DNA of 64,000 nucleotides from Candidatus Laterigemmans baculatus (GTDB lineage: Bacteria; Planctomycetota; Planctomycetia; Pirellulales; Pirellulaceae), in contig NZ_WRPR01000042.1 in NCBI RefSeq assembly GCF_010367455.1, forward strand, positions 186,001 through 250,000. The letters run 5' to 3'. A model generated the notes under the pieces. It was given only the letters and a program-made list of their open reading frames with translations. It did no database searches and had not been told where the DNA came from. Both the position numbers and the translations under genes were made by a program. Of this stretch, positions 7,837 to 15,618 are shown piece after piece (the stretch's first letter is position 1; each line of letters opens with the position of its first letter).

Positions 7837-9318
7837 TCATTTTGTTTCGTGACGCCCTTTCGGAGACTCGGTGTCGTGCAGAAGAGATCCTAGTCTTTGT
7901 AAGGCCTTGTCTAGCTCCTCTTGTGGTGGGTCAATGTAATGTTTTGCCGCTGTCCCGCTCGGCGTCTGTCCAAGGAATTTGATCTGTAGGCTGATCTGGT
8001 TCGATCTGTCGCCGTTATCTGCCATCAGTAGGTTTGCTGACGTCTTCCTGATGTGTTTCATTTGCAGTCGGACCTTGCGTTCCTTCGCAAAGGGAGTCCA
8101 TAGGTCTCGGATCGCATCGTGTTTGCTGATCTTCCCGTCGGGTCTCTGGTGCTCCAGCTTCCACGGTTTGCCATCCTCGCGGGTGAAGACTAACCCGTTT
8201 TCGTCGGTGCGGTACTGTTCCACCAGTTGGGCTGTCTTGTCCCATAGCTTCCATGATACGGTTGGGATGCGTTTGCCCTTCGCTTTTTTGCTCCGTTGGC
8301 GGGTAATGTAGCCCTCCCGCAGCATCTCCGGTGTCAGTGTTGCAATGTCGGACTGGTAGAATCCGCAGTTTGCCATCAGATAGGTGAAGCATTGCAGTAT
8401 TCCGGGTGCGTTGTGGAGGATGTCCTGCAGTTCCTCCTGTGTGTAATGCTCAATTTTTCCGGTGTGTACGGTTGCCTTCAAGCTTCGGATGTTGCGAGGG
8501 AGGTCGATTTGGCGTTGCTCATAAAGGTATTGCAGGAAACTTCGGGTCGTCGACAGCCGATCCCGCTGTGTGTAGGTGCTTCCTCCCTCCATCACCCTCA
8601 GATACCACCGCTCCCAAGTCGCTTCGGTGATCTGGTCCACCGTGGCTGCCGACCCCATGTGGTCGCAGAATGCGTTGACATCCCGCAGGATGTTATCCAG
8701 CCGCCCAATGCTGATCCGTTTGTCTGCTCGTTTCAGTGCCAGCCACTGGTCCCGCCAGCGGGTCAGTAGCTTTTCCTCCGGCTCTGGCTCTCGGTCGATG
8801 TCTTGAAGCAGCAACCGCCGTTGAATCGTCAGGTCTTCGCCGATGTTGCCAGCCAGCACCTTTGCCGCTTCCAGCCGCTTGTCTCGGATCTGGTCGAAGT
8901 CCTGCCCCTGCTGGTCGGCGTATTGCCTCATTCGGATTTCGTAGTTCGCGTCGGCGATCTCGGCTCGGTTCTGGTCCGCCGTCTCTGGATCTCCCATCAC
9001 TTCAACTTCCCGCTCCAGTTCGGCGATCCGCTCTCTCAGCCGGTCCACCTGGCTTTTGCCTTTGCCAGCTTCGCCGTCAATCGCCGCTTGCACGTACTCC
9101 GCCCATCGGTTGGCGGCAGCGGTGCTCCCGTCCTTGGTGTGGCTGCTGATCTCTTGCGGCTCCAGTGATAGCTCCAGCCCATGCCAGTTCTTCGCCCATC
9201 CTCGGGCTAGCTGCTTGGTCGATACTTGAAGGACATCGGACTTGCCGGTGGGGTGCCGGTATCGCTTGCTCCATTGCTTCCGGCTGGCGATCCAGCTTGC
9301 TTCGGTTCGCTTCGGCAT
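7837..9318 (-). CDS. tyrosine recombinase (phage-type integrase), variant active site
   Basis: The start is placed at ATG 9318 (MPKRTEASWIASRKQWSKRY); the longer frame to 9363 runs through repeat DNA. The 493-residue product has an arm-binding-like N-terminus, a coiled coil (VDRLRERIAELEREVEVM), a SAM-like core-binding domain (about 190-290) and a C-terminal catalytic domain. The Arg II box is present (K-H-I-R424-K-T) and so is the nucleophile Tyr461 (AKHYIDPP). The box I arginine is replaced (N-C-G-F-Y-Q-S-D-I), the HxxR histidine is Lys421, and the LGH histidine is Gln (L-G-Q). It is transcribed away from the adjacent tRNA-Val attachment remnant and is presumably the integrase that inserted the island. 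Confidence 0.85.
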   Translation of the reverse strand: MPKRTEASWIASRKQWSKRYRHPTGKSDVLQVSTKQLARGWAKNWHGLELSLEPQEISSHTKDGSTAAANRWAEYVQAAIDGEAGKGKSQVDRLRERIAELEREVEVMGDPETADQNRAEIADANYEIRMRQYADQQGQDFDQIRDKRLEAAKVLAGNIGEDLTIQRRLLLQDIDREPEPEEKLLTRWRDQWLALKRADKRISIGRLDNILRDVNAFCDHMGSAATVDQITEATWERWYLRVMEGGSTYTQRDRLSTTRSFLQYLYEQRQIDLPRNIRSLKATVHTGKIEHYTQEELQDILHNAPGILQCFTYLMANCGFYQSDIATLTPEMLREGYITRQRSKKAKGKRIPTVSWKLWDKTAQLVEQYRTDENGLVFTREDGKPWKLEHQRPDGKISKHDAIRDLWTPFAKERKVRLQMKHIRKTSANLLMADNGDRSNQISLQIKFLGQTPSGTAAKHYIDPPQEELDKALQRLGSLLHDTESPKGRHETK

Positions 9319-9350
9319 CGTGGAGGCTCTGGGGCTTGTTGTGTGTGGGA

Positions 9351-9410
9351 TTTTTACACACACAATTTACACACAAAACGGCTCTCTAGGGGGGCGAATG
9401 TGTGTAAAAA
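9351..9410. repeat. inverted and direct TTTACACACA repeats upstream of integrase
   Basis: TTTTTACACACA (9351-9362) and its exact reverse complement TGTGTGTAAAAA (9399-9410) form a 12-bp perfect inverted repeat. A third direct copy of the core (TTTACACACAAA) lies at 9366-9377. They sit between the integrase start and the attachment site, where recombinase or excisionase arm sites are normally found, and may also be the operator of the integrase promoter. Confidence 0.6.
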
Positions 9411-9441
9411 TGGACGTAAGTCCTTATTTCTCGGTGCAATT

Positions 9442-9488
9442 TTACGTTGACATCGTGGAGGTCACAGATTCGAGTTCTGTATCGCCCA
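9442..9488 (+). tRNA. 3' half of tRNA-Val(GAC), attachment-site remnant
   Basis: From the anticodon stem onward the sequence folds as a tRNA. The anticodon stem is ttacg/cgtgg (two G-U pairs) with loop TTGACAT, where U33 precedes anticodon GAC. The variable loop is aggtc, the T stem is acaga/tctgt with loop TTCGAGT, the acceptor strand is atcgccc (9481-9487) and the discriminator is A9488; CCA is not encoded. No D arm or 5' acceptor strand is found upstream, so only the 3' half is here. This is the expected scar where an integrative element regenerates the tRNA at its far end. The gene's own terminator follows directly. Confidence 0.8.
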
Positions 9489-9493
9489 CTCCC

Positions 9494-9531
9494 AAAAACC
9501 CCGCAAAGCCCAGCGTTTTGCGGGGTTTTTT
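9494..9531 (+). terminator. intrinsic terminator after the tRNA remnant
   Basis: A 14-bp perfect stem (aaaaaccccgcaaa, 9494-9507, with tttgcggggttttt, 9517-9530) closes a 9-base loop and ends in a T run. It is one of the strongest hairpins in the window and fits the native terminator of the tRNA-Val gene. Confidence 0.92.
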
Positions 9532-9684
9532 CGTTTCGGGCCCGCACCTCTTCCGGGCTCACGAAGGCTTGCACGGCTAGGCTTGATCCGGTGCTGGACC
9601 GCGGATCACACGGAGAACGCAGATGAAAGGGGATTGATGACAGAAAGTTGCAAGAAACTACAGCTCGGCTCGATTCCTATTCAG

Positions 9685-11268
9685 GGTGCGTCCCAATACT
9701 GTTCGGCACGAGAATTGCGCACTCGGCGGGTCGGCAGTCAAGTGCTGCCGATTTGACCGAGTGCGGAGCGAGCAGTGGCTAAAGCGAAGCGTGACGATCG
9801 ACTGAAGCGACCGCCGGCCGCTGCTGCGCGCACGCCCGGGCCAGAGCATCAACCCGCCAGCGATGAAAAACTCAAGATCAAAGCCGCGGATCTTCAGGGG
9901 CTGAAATACTTTAAATCGCTGCGCCCACTACTCAACCGACTCCACGAGGTTGGAACGAAGCGCGACGTCGCGGGCAATCGCGAATTGCATATGGATCAGT
10001 ACTGTGTCCTGATCCTACTTTGGCTCTACAGCCCCATCCTGACATCCCTCCGCGGCCTCCAGCAAGCGAGCGAGCTGGACAAAGTGCGCAAGCGTTTCGG
10101 CGTGGGGCGAGCCTCTCTGGGCTCCCTCTCCGAATCGGTCTCGCTCTTCGATCCCGAACCGCTCAAAGAGATCGCAGCGGAACTCTCCGAGCAGTTTCCC
10201 CAGCCCAAACAGGGACGCTTTGACGAGATCGGGAAGACGATTACCGCCGTGGATGGCTCGGTGGTCGATACGGTGGTCCGCGTGGCCCGCCTGGCGTGGC
10301 TGCCAAAATCCGGGCAGAAGACCAATTGCGGATACCGGCTGCACACGCAGTTCGAAGTTTTCCGTGGCACGGTGAGCCGAATTGACGTCACCGGCTCAAA
10401 ACCAAAAGGTGAAGCCGATGAGCGCGCCGTGCTCGCGCGAACGGTCGAGCCGGATCGCTGCTATGTGATCGATCGCGGTTATGCGAAGTTCACCCTCTGG
10501 AACGCAATTCACCAGGCACAGAGCAGCTATGTCTGCCGGGTACGGGACAATTCCGCTTATGAGGTGGTCGAGCAGCGTGAGCTGAGCGATTCGGATCGAG
10601 CGGCGGGCGTGCTGAGCGATGAGATCGTCGAGTTCGGCAAGTCGAGCAAGAAAGACTCACGCCCCGATCACATAACTCGTCTGGTTATCGTATCCGCCCC
10701 GGCACATACCAGTCGTGGCAAGTCGCGAAAGAAAGGTTCGAGCACGGGGCCCGACTGCGATGGCAAGCTGCGGATCGCGACCGACATGCTTGATATCCCC
10801 GCCGAGCTGATCGCGGAACTCTACCGATTGAGATGGTTAATTGAACTATTCTTCAGGATGTTCAAACAACTTCTCGGCTGCCGCCATCTGCTGAGCACCA
10901 AACAAAATGGCGTGGCGATCCAGGCATATATGGCAATTATCGCTTGCCTGCTGATCCTTATCCACACCGGCCGGAGTCCGACGAAGCGGACCTTCGAAAT
11001 GATCTGCTTTTATATGGCCGGATGGGCGAGTCTCGAAGAGTTGGAGCGGCATATCGAAAAACTAAAACCACAGACCGCCTAGAGATCGCGCGCGCCGATG
11101 GTGCGTGGGTCGTTTGCTGCTGCGCGGTCACCAAGAAATCGACGTAATTGACGCGGCACCCTCCGATGCTTTCGGCACTCAAGCCGCTCGTCCGATTCAA
11201 ATTCAGCGCCGGCCCCACCACTCAACCCCGTTCAGCAGCGAGCGTGCCGAACAGTATTGGGTGCGTCC
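9685..11268. mobile_element. IS4-family insertion sequence with 9-bp target duplication
   Basis: The element itself is 9694-11259 (1566 bp). Its ends are perfect 17-bp inverted repeats, CAATACTGTTCGGCACG at 9694-9710 and its complement at 11243-11259. It is flanked by the direct repeat GGTGCGTCC (9685-9693 and 11260-11268), a 9-bp target duplication. It contains one full-length transposase gene. Intact ends, intact target duplication and an intact ORF point to a recent, probably still active insertion. The right end lies two bases from the stop codon of the neighbouring hypothetical gene. Confidence 0.93.
9775..11082 (+). CDS. IS4-family DDE transposase
   Basis: The 435-residue transposase starts at GTG 9775, 81 bp inside the left inverted repeat. 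It shows the RNase-H-like DDE pattern: first Asp in ITAVDGSVVD, second in RCYVIDRGYAKF, and the glutamate in the Y-(2)-R-(3)-E-(6)-K signature of IS4 transposases (YRLRWLIELFFRMFK). The N-terminal part is basic and helical, suited to inverted-repeat binding. The frame is uninterrupted. Subgroup within IS4 not determined. Confidence 0.93.
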   Translation: MAKAKRDDRLKRPPAAAARTPGPEHQPASDEKLKIKAADLQGLKYFKSLRPLLNRLHEVGTKRDVAGNRELHMDQYCVLILLWLYSPILTSLRGLQQASELDKVRKRFGVGRASLGSLSESVSLFDPEPLKEIAAELSEQFPQPKQGRFDEIGKTITAVDGSVVDTVVRVARLAWLPKSGQKTNCGYRLHTQFEVFRGTVSRIDVTGSKPKGEADERAVLARTVEPDRCYVIDRGYAKFTLWNAIHQAQSSYVCRVRDNSAYEVVEQRELSDSDRAAGVLSDEIVEFGKSSKKDSRPDHITRLVIVSAPAHTSRGKSRKKGSSTGPDCDGKLRIATDMLDIPAELIAELYRLRWLIELFFRMFKQLLGCRHLLSTKQNGVAIQAYMAIIACLLILIHTGRSPTKRTFEMICFYMAGWASLEELERHIEKLKPQTA

Positions 11269-11270
11269 TC

Positions 11271-11852
11271 TTATTTGCTCAGCATCCCGTTAGTGGCTTC
11301 GCTCCGGACGACTTGCGAGGGCGGACCCGTTGTGGCTAACGCTTCCTTCTTTGGAGGTGAGAGAGTCACGCGGAGTTCGAAATCGGCGGGGCCGTCGCCA
11401 GAGACTCGGTGACGGCCGCCGCGGATCAACCAGTCTCCCGGCTCGGCTGGACCCTGCCCCCGCTCGGTCGTCACCCCCGCATCGAGAAAGGGATTCGGAA
11501 GTGAGCCGTGCATGACCTGGGTGTCTGCGTACCAGCAGTAGTCGAGGCGAGCATCGGCGGTGCGTTCAAGTAACAGAACGACCGTGGAACCACCCTGCAC
11601 GGTCGAGCCACCCCCGCCCGCCTTTTTGCCATCGACGAAGCCCGTCAGCTCGAGCATCCAGCCGTCCTTGGATTGCGGTATTTCCAAAGTGTATCGCCGA
11701 ACTCCCATCAGCATTTGCAGTTCCGCGGCCGAGGCAGTTGCCCAAGGGTTCTGCAGCCGGCTGAGGGCCGGCATAACGTACATCGTCACCGCGATCGGCC
11801 AAGCAACGAGGAAGCTGAGCAGCAGCAGCCAACGGATCGTCGTGCGAATCAT
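11271..11852 (-). CDS. hypothetical secreted or membrane-anchored protein
   Basis: The 193-residue product has an N-terminal transmembrane or signal segment (WLLLLSFLVAWPIAVTMYV) followed by a beta-rich soluble part with a Gly-rich loop (KKAGGGGSTVQGGSTVVLLL) and a Pro/Thr-rich end. No family was recognised. The IS element was inserted just after its stop codon (TAA at 11271-11273), so the gene itself appears intact, but any downstream terminator or co-transcribed gene has been displaced. Confidence 0.6.
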   Translation of the reverse strand: MIRTTIRWLLLLSFLVAWPIAVTMYVMPALSRLQNPWATASAAELQMLMGVRRYTLEIPQSKDGWMLELTGFVDGKKAGGGGSTVQGGSTVVLLLERTADARLDYCWYADTQVMHGSLPNPFLDAGVTTERGQGPAEPGDWLIRGGRHRVSGDGPADFELRVTLSPPKKEALATTGPPSQVVRSEATNGMLSK

Positions 11853-11916
11853 GCGGTACTCGCAGGCAGCAGTCTGGGATCTTCGGAGGGCGGGAATGGA
11901 ACTGGCAGGAATGCGG

Positions 11917-12387
11917 CTAATCTACCAGTACCCCTTCGGCTATGTGTGGTAGGTCAGCGTCGCGAACAATCCGCTGGAAATCGGCTCCCGAGCCTGGAGG
12001 GCACTCGTCTCCTGTGATGTAGGCCCAGCGGGCATCAAAAATATCGCAAAAGTCCATCAGCACCTTCCGGGCAAATCTTTCAGGGACCTCCAACCCCATG
12101 ATTAGTTCGCTGCTGCTTGTGTAGAAAACCATCGCTTGGGCAATGTCATCTCTGCTGCTCAGTTGACGTGGGTTCCAGTACACGGAATAGCTCGCGTGCT
12201 TCTCTCGTTCGAGTCGCTCGAGTAGCGAGTCCGTATCCGGATATACCGCGTCTGGCGCGTCTGAGTACTGCGGGTACTCGAATTCATCGGCACACGGTGT
12301 TCGCTCACGCATGAAGTGATCTAGAAAGCCTTCGACGTTTCGTCGGCTTCGGTCCGGAGACAAGGCATAGGTATTTACCGTGCTCAT
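11917..12387 (-). CDS. conserved-looking hypothetical protein, possibly immunity-like
   Basis: ATG 12387 was chosen (MSTVNTYALSPDRSRRN); ATG 12402 is an alternative. The 156-residue soluble protein has a compact alpha/beta look: RRNVEGFLDHFMRE, then Y-P-Q-Y-S-D-A-P-D-A-V-Y-P-D, SYSVYWNP, AMVFYTSSSELIMGLEV and AYITGDECPPGSGADFQR. Proteins with this kind of 'SVYW...MVFYT...GLEV' pattern occur as stand-alone small proteins next to polymorphic toxins, but no toxin is seen here, so this is only a suggestion. Codon use is less GC-rich than that of the neighbours. Confidence 0.55.
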   Translation of the reverse strand: MSTVNTYALSPDRSRRNVEGFLDHFMRERTPCADEFEYPQYSDAPDAVYPDTDSLLERLEREKHASYSVYWNPRQLSSRDDIAQAMVFYTSSSELIMGLEVPERFARKVLMDFCDIFDARWAYITGDECPPGSGADFQRIVRDADLPHIAEGVLVD

Positions 12388-12668
12388 AGCCTTTCGTTTC
12401 ATCGTCGTATGCGCTGGTTGGCTTCTATGGCGACGCTGATTCACTTGAGGCGTCGACTCGGACCGTGCTCCATTTTAGGGCTTGGGGTCGAGCACCGCGA
12501 ATCGGGCGGGGAGTCCGCCTGTCGTTGCCCGTGCTTGCTTCCACCGATCGCCGTGCGGCGGAGGAACCACGGAGAGCACGGAGAGCACGAAGGAAGCGTT
12601 GGGACGAATGGGTGACGCGGACGGTAAAGGGCCGCGGATCACGCGGAGACCGCGGATGAGAATTGATT
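12388..12668. other. non-coding gap with dispersed cacggagaacgc-type repeats
   Basis: No gene is supported between 12388 and the coding-like remnant at 12669. The stretch 12565-12660 contains gaaccacggagagcacgg and ccgcggatcacgcggagaccgc, degenerate copies of the dispersed repeat that also appears near 9600-9640, 40741-40880 and 52800-53400. Confidence 0.6.
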
Positions 12669-12800
12669 CCGTGACGGGAGAGTCTTCCAGCCGCGCCCGA
12701 TCGCGTACCAGCGTACGTCGGAGGGCATGATTCCGGCGTGGGAGTCGAAGCCGGCTCTGGCGGCGACAGCGGGCAGGTACGCGTAGCTCCGCTCGGTCAC
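12669..12800 (-). pseudogene. coding-like gene remnant without complete ORF
   Basis: Read on the minus strand from 12800, 44 codons give VTERSYAYLPAVAARAGFDS and then HAGIMPSDVRWYAIGRGW. The third codon positions are almost all G or C, as in real genes of this genome, and the residues look like folded protein. There is no upstream start that makes a full gene, and the frame runs on into repeat DNA before a stop near 12645. It is most simply the 3' end of a decayed gene. The parent family was not recognised. Confidence 0.35.
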
Positions 12801-12813
12801 GACTCGTTGTCGG

Positions 12814-14145
12814 TCACGCGGTCGCCTCCACCAATTCCCGGGCCGCGTTGCGTTTCTTGAGTTCCTCGCTCCAAGTTTGGATTCCGCTCCAGTAGTCCGC
12901 CGGTGGGGCGATTCCAGCGAATTTCTCGGTGGGTTCGTCCGTGGCGGCAGCGGGCGCTTCGCCGTCGCCCGGCGGGTTGCGGTTGAGGTGGTTCACGATC
13001 ACCAGCACGTCGAGCGGGCCGACGCTGCCGGTCCCGCGGACATCCAGGTAGGGAGGCGGCTGATTTCCCGCAGCCGTCGCTGGCAAACGGCCTCCGCCGG
13101 TGCGATTGAGATGGTTGATCACGACTAAGGCATCCAGAGGTGTGATCCGGCCATCGGCGTTGACGTCCAGCGGTTGAGCGAAGTTATGCCACTGCGACGG
13201 TTCCGGAGTGTAGATCTCCGCTTCGGTGAACACGACGTCCACTTTGCGATTCTCCCCGTTGACTTGGACGTTCCTGATCTCGATGGGCTGTCGCAATAGC
13301 TCCTCGCCAACCAAAACCGTATAGACGCCGTTGGGAACCTGCAGCGAGTAGCCGCCGGATGGGCCGGTCTGCGTGGAATACGACCTCCCGCTGGATTGCT
13401 CCACCGCACTGATCGTCACGTCGCCCCATCCCTCTCCGACCGAATAGAATTCGTCTTCCACCTCTTGGTCGCTATAGGCGACTCCCGTGATGAAAGAGTT
13501 TCCGGAGCGGGATCCATAATTTTCCGTTAACAGGCTCGCGCTCCAGTCCTCCCCATGCTCGGTAAAGAGTCCGTGCCTGACGCCGACACCGATCTCCTTG
13601 AAACTGCCATTCAGGGTGTTCAGGCGGTGCCCGGGGCTAAGAAAGAGACCATCCCGGTGATCGGAGACGACATACTCGTTGTCGACGTCAAATCCAGGCC
13701 AGATCGACCAAAGGGAGATGTTCTCTCCCGCCTGTCTATAGGAGTAGCCCGCCTCCGCCATGCGATCCCCCGGCTGATCGCCATCGGGATTCACATGCTC
13801 AAAGTAATCGCGGTCGAGCATGTCCTGGGAGTGCGCGATGGCCGCATCGACCAGGGCTTGATGCGGCGCAAGCGGCTGTTTGGGGGCCGCGGAGATCTGT
13901 TGGTTTCTGGGGATCCCCTCGTTCAAGTCGATCCCGTGTCGCTCGGCTTCGGCCACCGGGTCCATGCGTGCTCGATTGATCAACTCGATGGCTAGCTGTT
14001 CGAGATCGCTCATCACCACCGCTGCCAACAATTGCCGCGATTCGAGTGCCTCGAGCCGCAGGTGGCGATGGACGTTCCGCTCGGGAGCACGTTTCACCGT
14101 TCGTGCAGTTCGTCGCCCACTTCTGAAAATTCTCATCCCACTCAT
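12814..14145 (-). CDS. secreted CAP (SCP) domain protein with dockerin-like repeats
   Basis: The 443-residue product starts with an Arg-rich leader and the planctomycete LEPR-xLL-type element (L-R-L-E-A-L-E-S-R-Q-L-L-A, about residues 29-41). A CAP/SCP domain (about 46-215) follows, with the usual AIAHSQDMLDRDYFEHVNPDG, AGYSYRQAGENI and GHRLNTLNGSFKEIGVGV motifs. Next is a carboxypeptidase-regulatory-like beta domain (GGYSLQVPNGVYTVLV). Last come two dockerin-type calcium loops (DVNADGRITPLDALVVINHL and DVRGTGSVGPLDVLVIVNHL). CAP domains can bind lipids or act as proteases; dockerin loops mediate assembly with cohesins. It is exported, target unknown. Confidence 0.85.
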   Translation of the reverse strand: MSGMRIFRSGRRTARTVKRAPERNVHRHLRLEALESRQLLAAVVMSDLEQLAIELINRARMDPVAEAERHGIDLNEGIPRNQQISAAPKQPLAPHQALVDAAIAHSQDMLDRDYFEHVNPDGDQPGDRMAEAGYSYRQAGENISLWSIWPGFDVDNEYVVSDHRDGLFLSPGHRLNTLNGSFKEIGVGVRHGLFTEHGEDWSASLLTENYGSRSGNSFITGVAYSDQEVEDEFYSVGEGWGDVTISAVEQSSGRSYSTQTGPSGGYSLQVPNGVYTVLVGEELLRQPIEIRNVQVNGENRKVDVVFTEAEIYTPEPSQWHNFAQPLDVNADGRITPLDALVVINHLNRTGGGRLPATAAGNQPPPYLDVRGTGSVGPLDVLVIVNHLNRNPPGDGEAPAAATDEPTEKFAGIAPPADYWSGIQTWSEELKKRNAARELVEATA

Positions 14146-14429
14146 GTCCTAGCGTCATGGTCCGCGGCGCAGCACGCGAGCCCGCATGCGGAAGCGGGTG
14201 TCGAAGCTGTTGTACCAGTGAAGCACTAGGATGGCTCGAAGGAGTCGAGTCCGCAATCCACTGCGGCGGAGACTCGCAACGCGGCCGTGGGGACGTAGCC
14301 GAACGACTCCGGGCCATCGGCAACAACCCGCCGTGGGTTTTCAAACCGCGGCGGCCGACAGGGGCGAGTGGGGCCCTGCCAACCGCCGCTCGTCGAGCCG
14401 CGAGTTGTTTGGCCGGCTTACCCGCGAGC

Positions 14430-15356
14430 TCAGTTTTCGTCGATCGCTCGGCCAATCGCGGAACCGATCTCCGAGCCGATTCGCGAGCCGCGTTCGCCTC
14501 CGAGAACGCCGCCGATGCTGCCACCGATGCGGGCCCCTTCGCGACGATTGCCGCGATTCCATCCCCGGTTCCAGTTGTCGTACCGGTTCCAGTTGTCATA
14601 GCGGTTCCAGCCGTCGTCCCAGTCGTAGCGGTAGCTGCGGTAGCGCGGACTCGAATCCCACTGCCACTGGCGGCCGTCACGATACCAACTGCGATCGCGG
14701 CGGCGGTCGTCCCTCCAGCGGCGGCGGTTGTCGTAGTCCTCGTACCACCAGTCTTCGTAGTCACGGACATTGTCCCGACGGCGCCCGTCACGCCAGCGGT
14801 CGTCGTCCCTCCAGCGGTCGTCGTCACGCCAGCGGTCGTCATCACGCCAGCGGTCGTCATCCCACCAGTCGTCGTAGTCGCGGCGATTCCCCCGGCGGCG
14901 ATCGTCGCGCCAGCGGTCGTCGTCGTCCCACCAGTCTCGAACTTCGTCGCGGCGGCGGTCGCCTCGCCGCCGCCGGTCGTCGTCCCCCCAGTCGTCAAAG
15001 TCGCGGCCTCGGTCGTCCCATCGGTCGCGGTCCCGGTCACTGCGGTCCCGGTCACTGCGGTCGCCTCGATCTCGGTCGTTGCGGCCGCGATCATCCCGAT
15101 CCCGGTCCCGATCGCGGTCATCCCGATCATCCCGATCCCGGTCGCGATCGCCGCGGCGGTCGCCGTCGCCGTAGTCTTCGTACCACCAGTCGGAGTAATC
15201 GCGGCGACGGTTCTCGTCTCGCCGCTCGCGGTCACCGTCCCGCGTCTGGACACGGCGATCGCCGTCACTCCGCCCGTCCCGATCTTGAGCCGTGGCGACC
15301 GTGGGCACACTCATCACCACGCTGGCGATCACCGCCGCTATCCATCTCGCTCGCAT
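14430..15356 (-). CDS. secreted Arg/Asp-rich polyampholyte protein with glycine zipper
   Basis: The 308-residue product has a clear signal peptide (MRARWIAAVIASVVMSVPTVATA, cleavage near 23). About 220 residues made almost entirely of Arg and Asp with Trp, Tyr and Gly follow: runs of DRD, repeated DDRWRD units, and recurring D-Y-x-D-W-W-Y-E-D-Y blocks. The C-terminus changes abruptly to a glycine-zipper segment (ARIGGSIGGVLGGERG then IGSEIGSAIGRAID) of the type that inserts in outer membranes. Alternating opposite charges favour disorder and condensate-like or matrix behaviour. The repeats also create long false ORFs on the opposite strand. Function unknown. Confidence 0.75.
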   Translation of the reverse strand: MRARWIAAVIASVVMSVPTVATAQDRDGRSDGDRRVQTRDGDRERRDENRRRDYSDWWYEDYGDGDRRGDRDRDRDDRDDRDRDRDRDDRGRNDRDRGDRSDRDRSDRDRDRWDDRGRDFDDWGDDDRRRRGDRRRDEVRDWWDDDDRWRDDRRRGNRRDYDDWWDDDRWRDDDRWRDDDRWRDDDRWRDGRRRDNVRDYEDWWYEDYDNRRRWRDDRRRDRSWYRDGRQWQWDSSPRYRSYRYDWDDGWNRYDNWNRYDNWNRGWNRGNRREGARIGGSIGGVLGGERGSRIGSEIGSAIGRAIDEN

Positions 15357-15618
15357 CGCTTTCCTCCTCGCCGTTTCCGGCTGCTATTTGGTTGCTGTTC
15401 GGGCGCGTGCGTAACACGTACATCCACTCCGCACGCTATCTCCCGTCTCAGCGCTTTAGGCCCGCAACCAACGTTCCACCGGTTCGGCCCGCGAATCGTT
15501 GCGAAAACAGCCGTGGCAGCGGGAGTGGTCATGGCTGAGCAGGCGATTCAAACGTCCTGCACGGACGTGGGCTGCGGGCGTCTCGCCGGATGCGCCCGAT
15601 CGCCCTCAAGGACCGGGC

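Noticed and set aside
9391-9397. gggcgaa as the 5' acceptor strand of a complete tRNA
   Set aside because: It would almost pair with atcgccc, but the distance to the anticodon is wrong and no D arm can be drawn, so the tRNA is only a 3' half.
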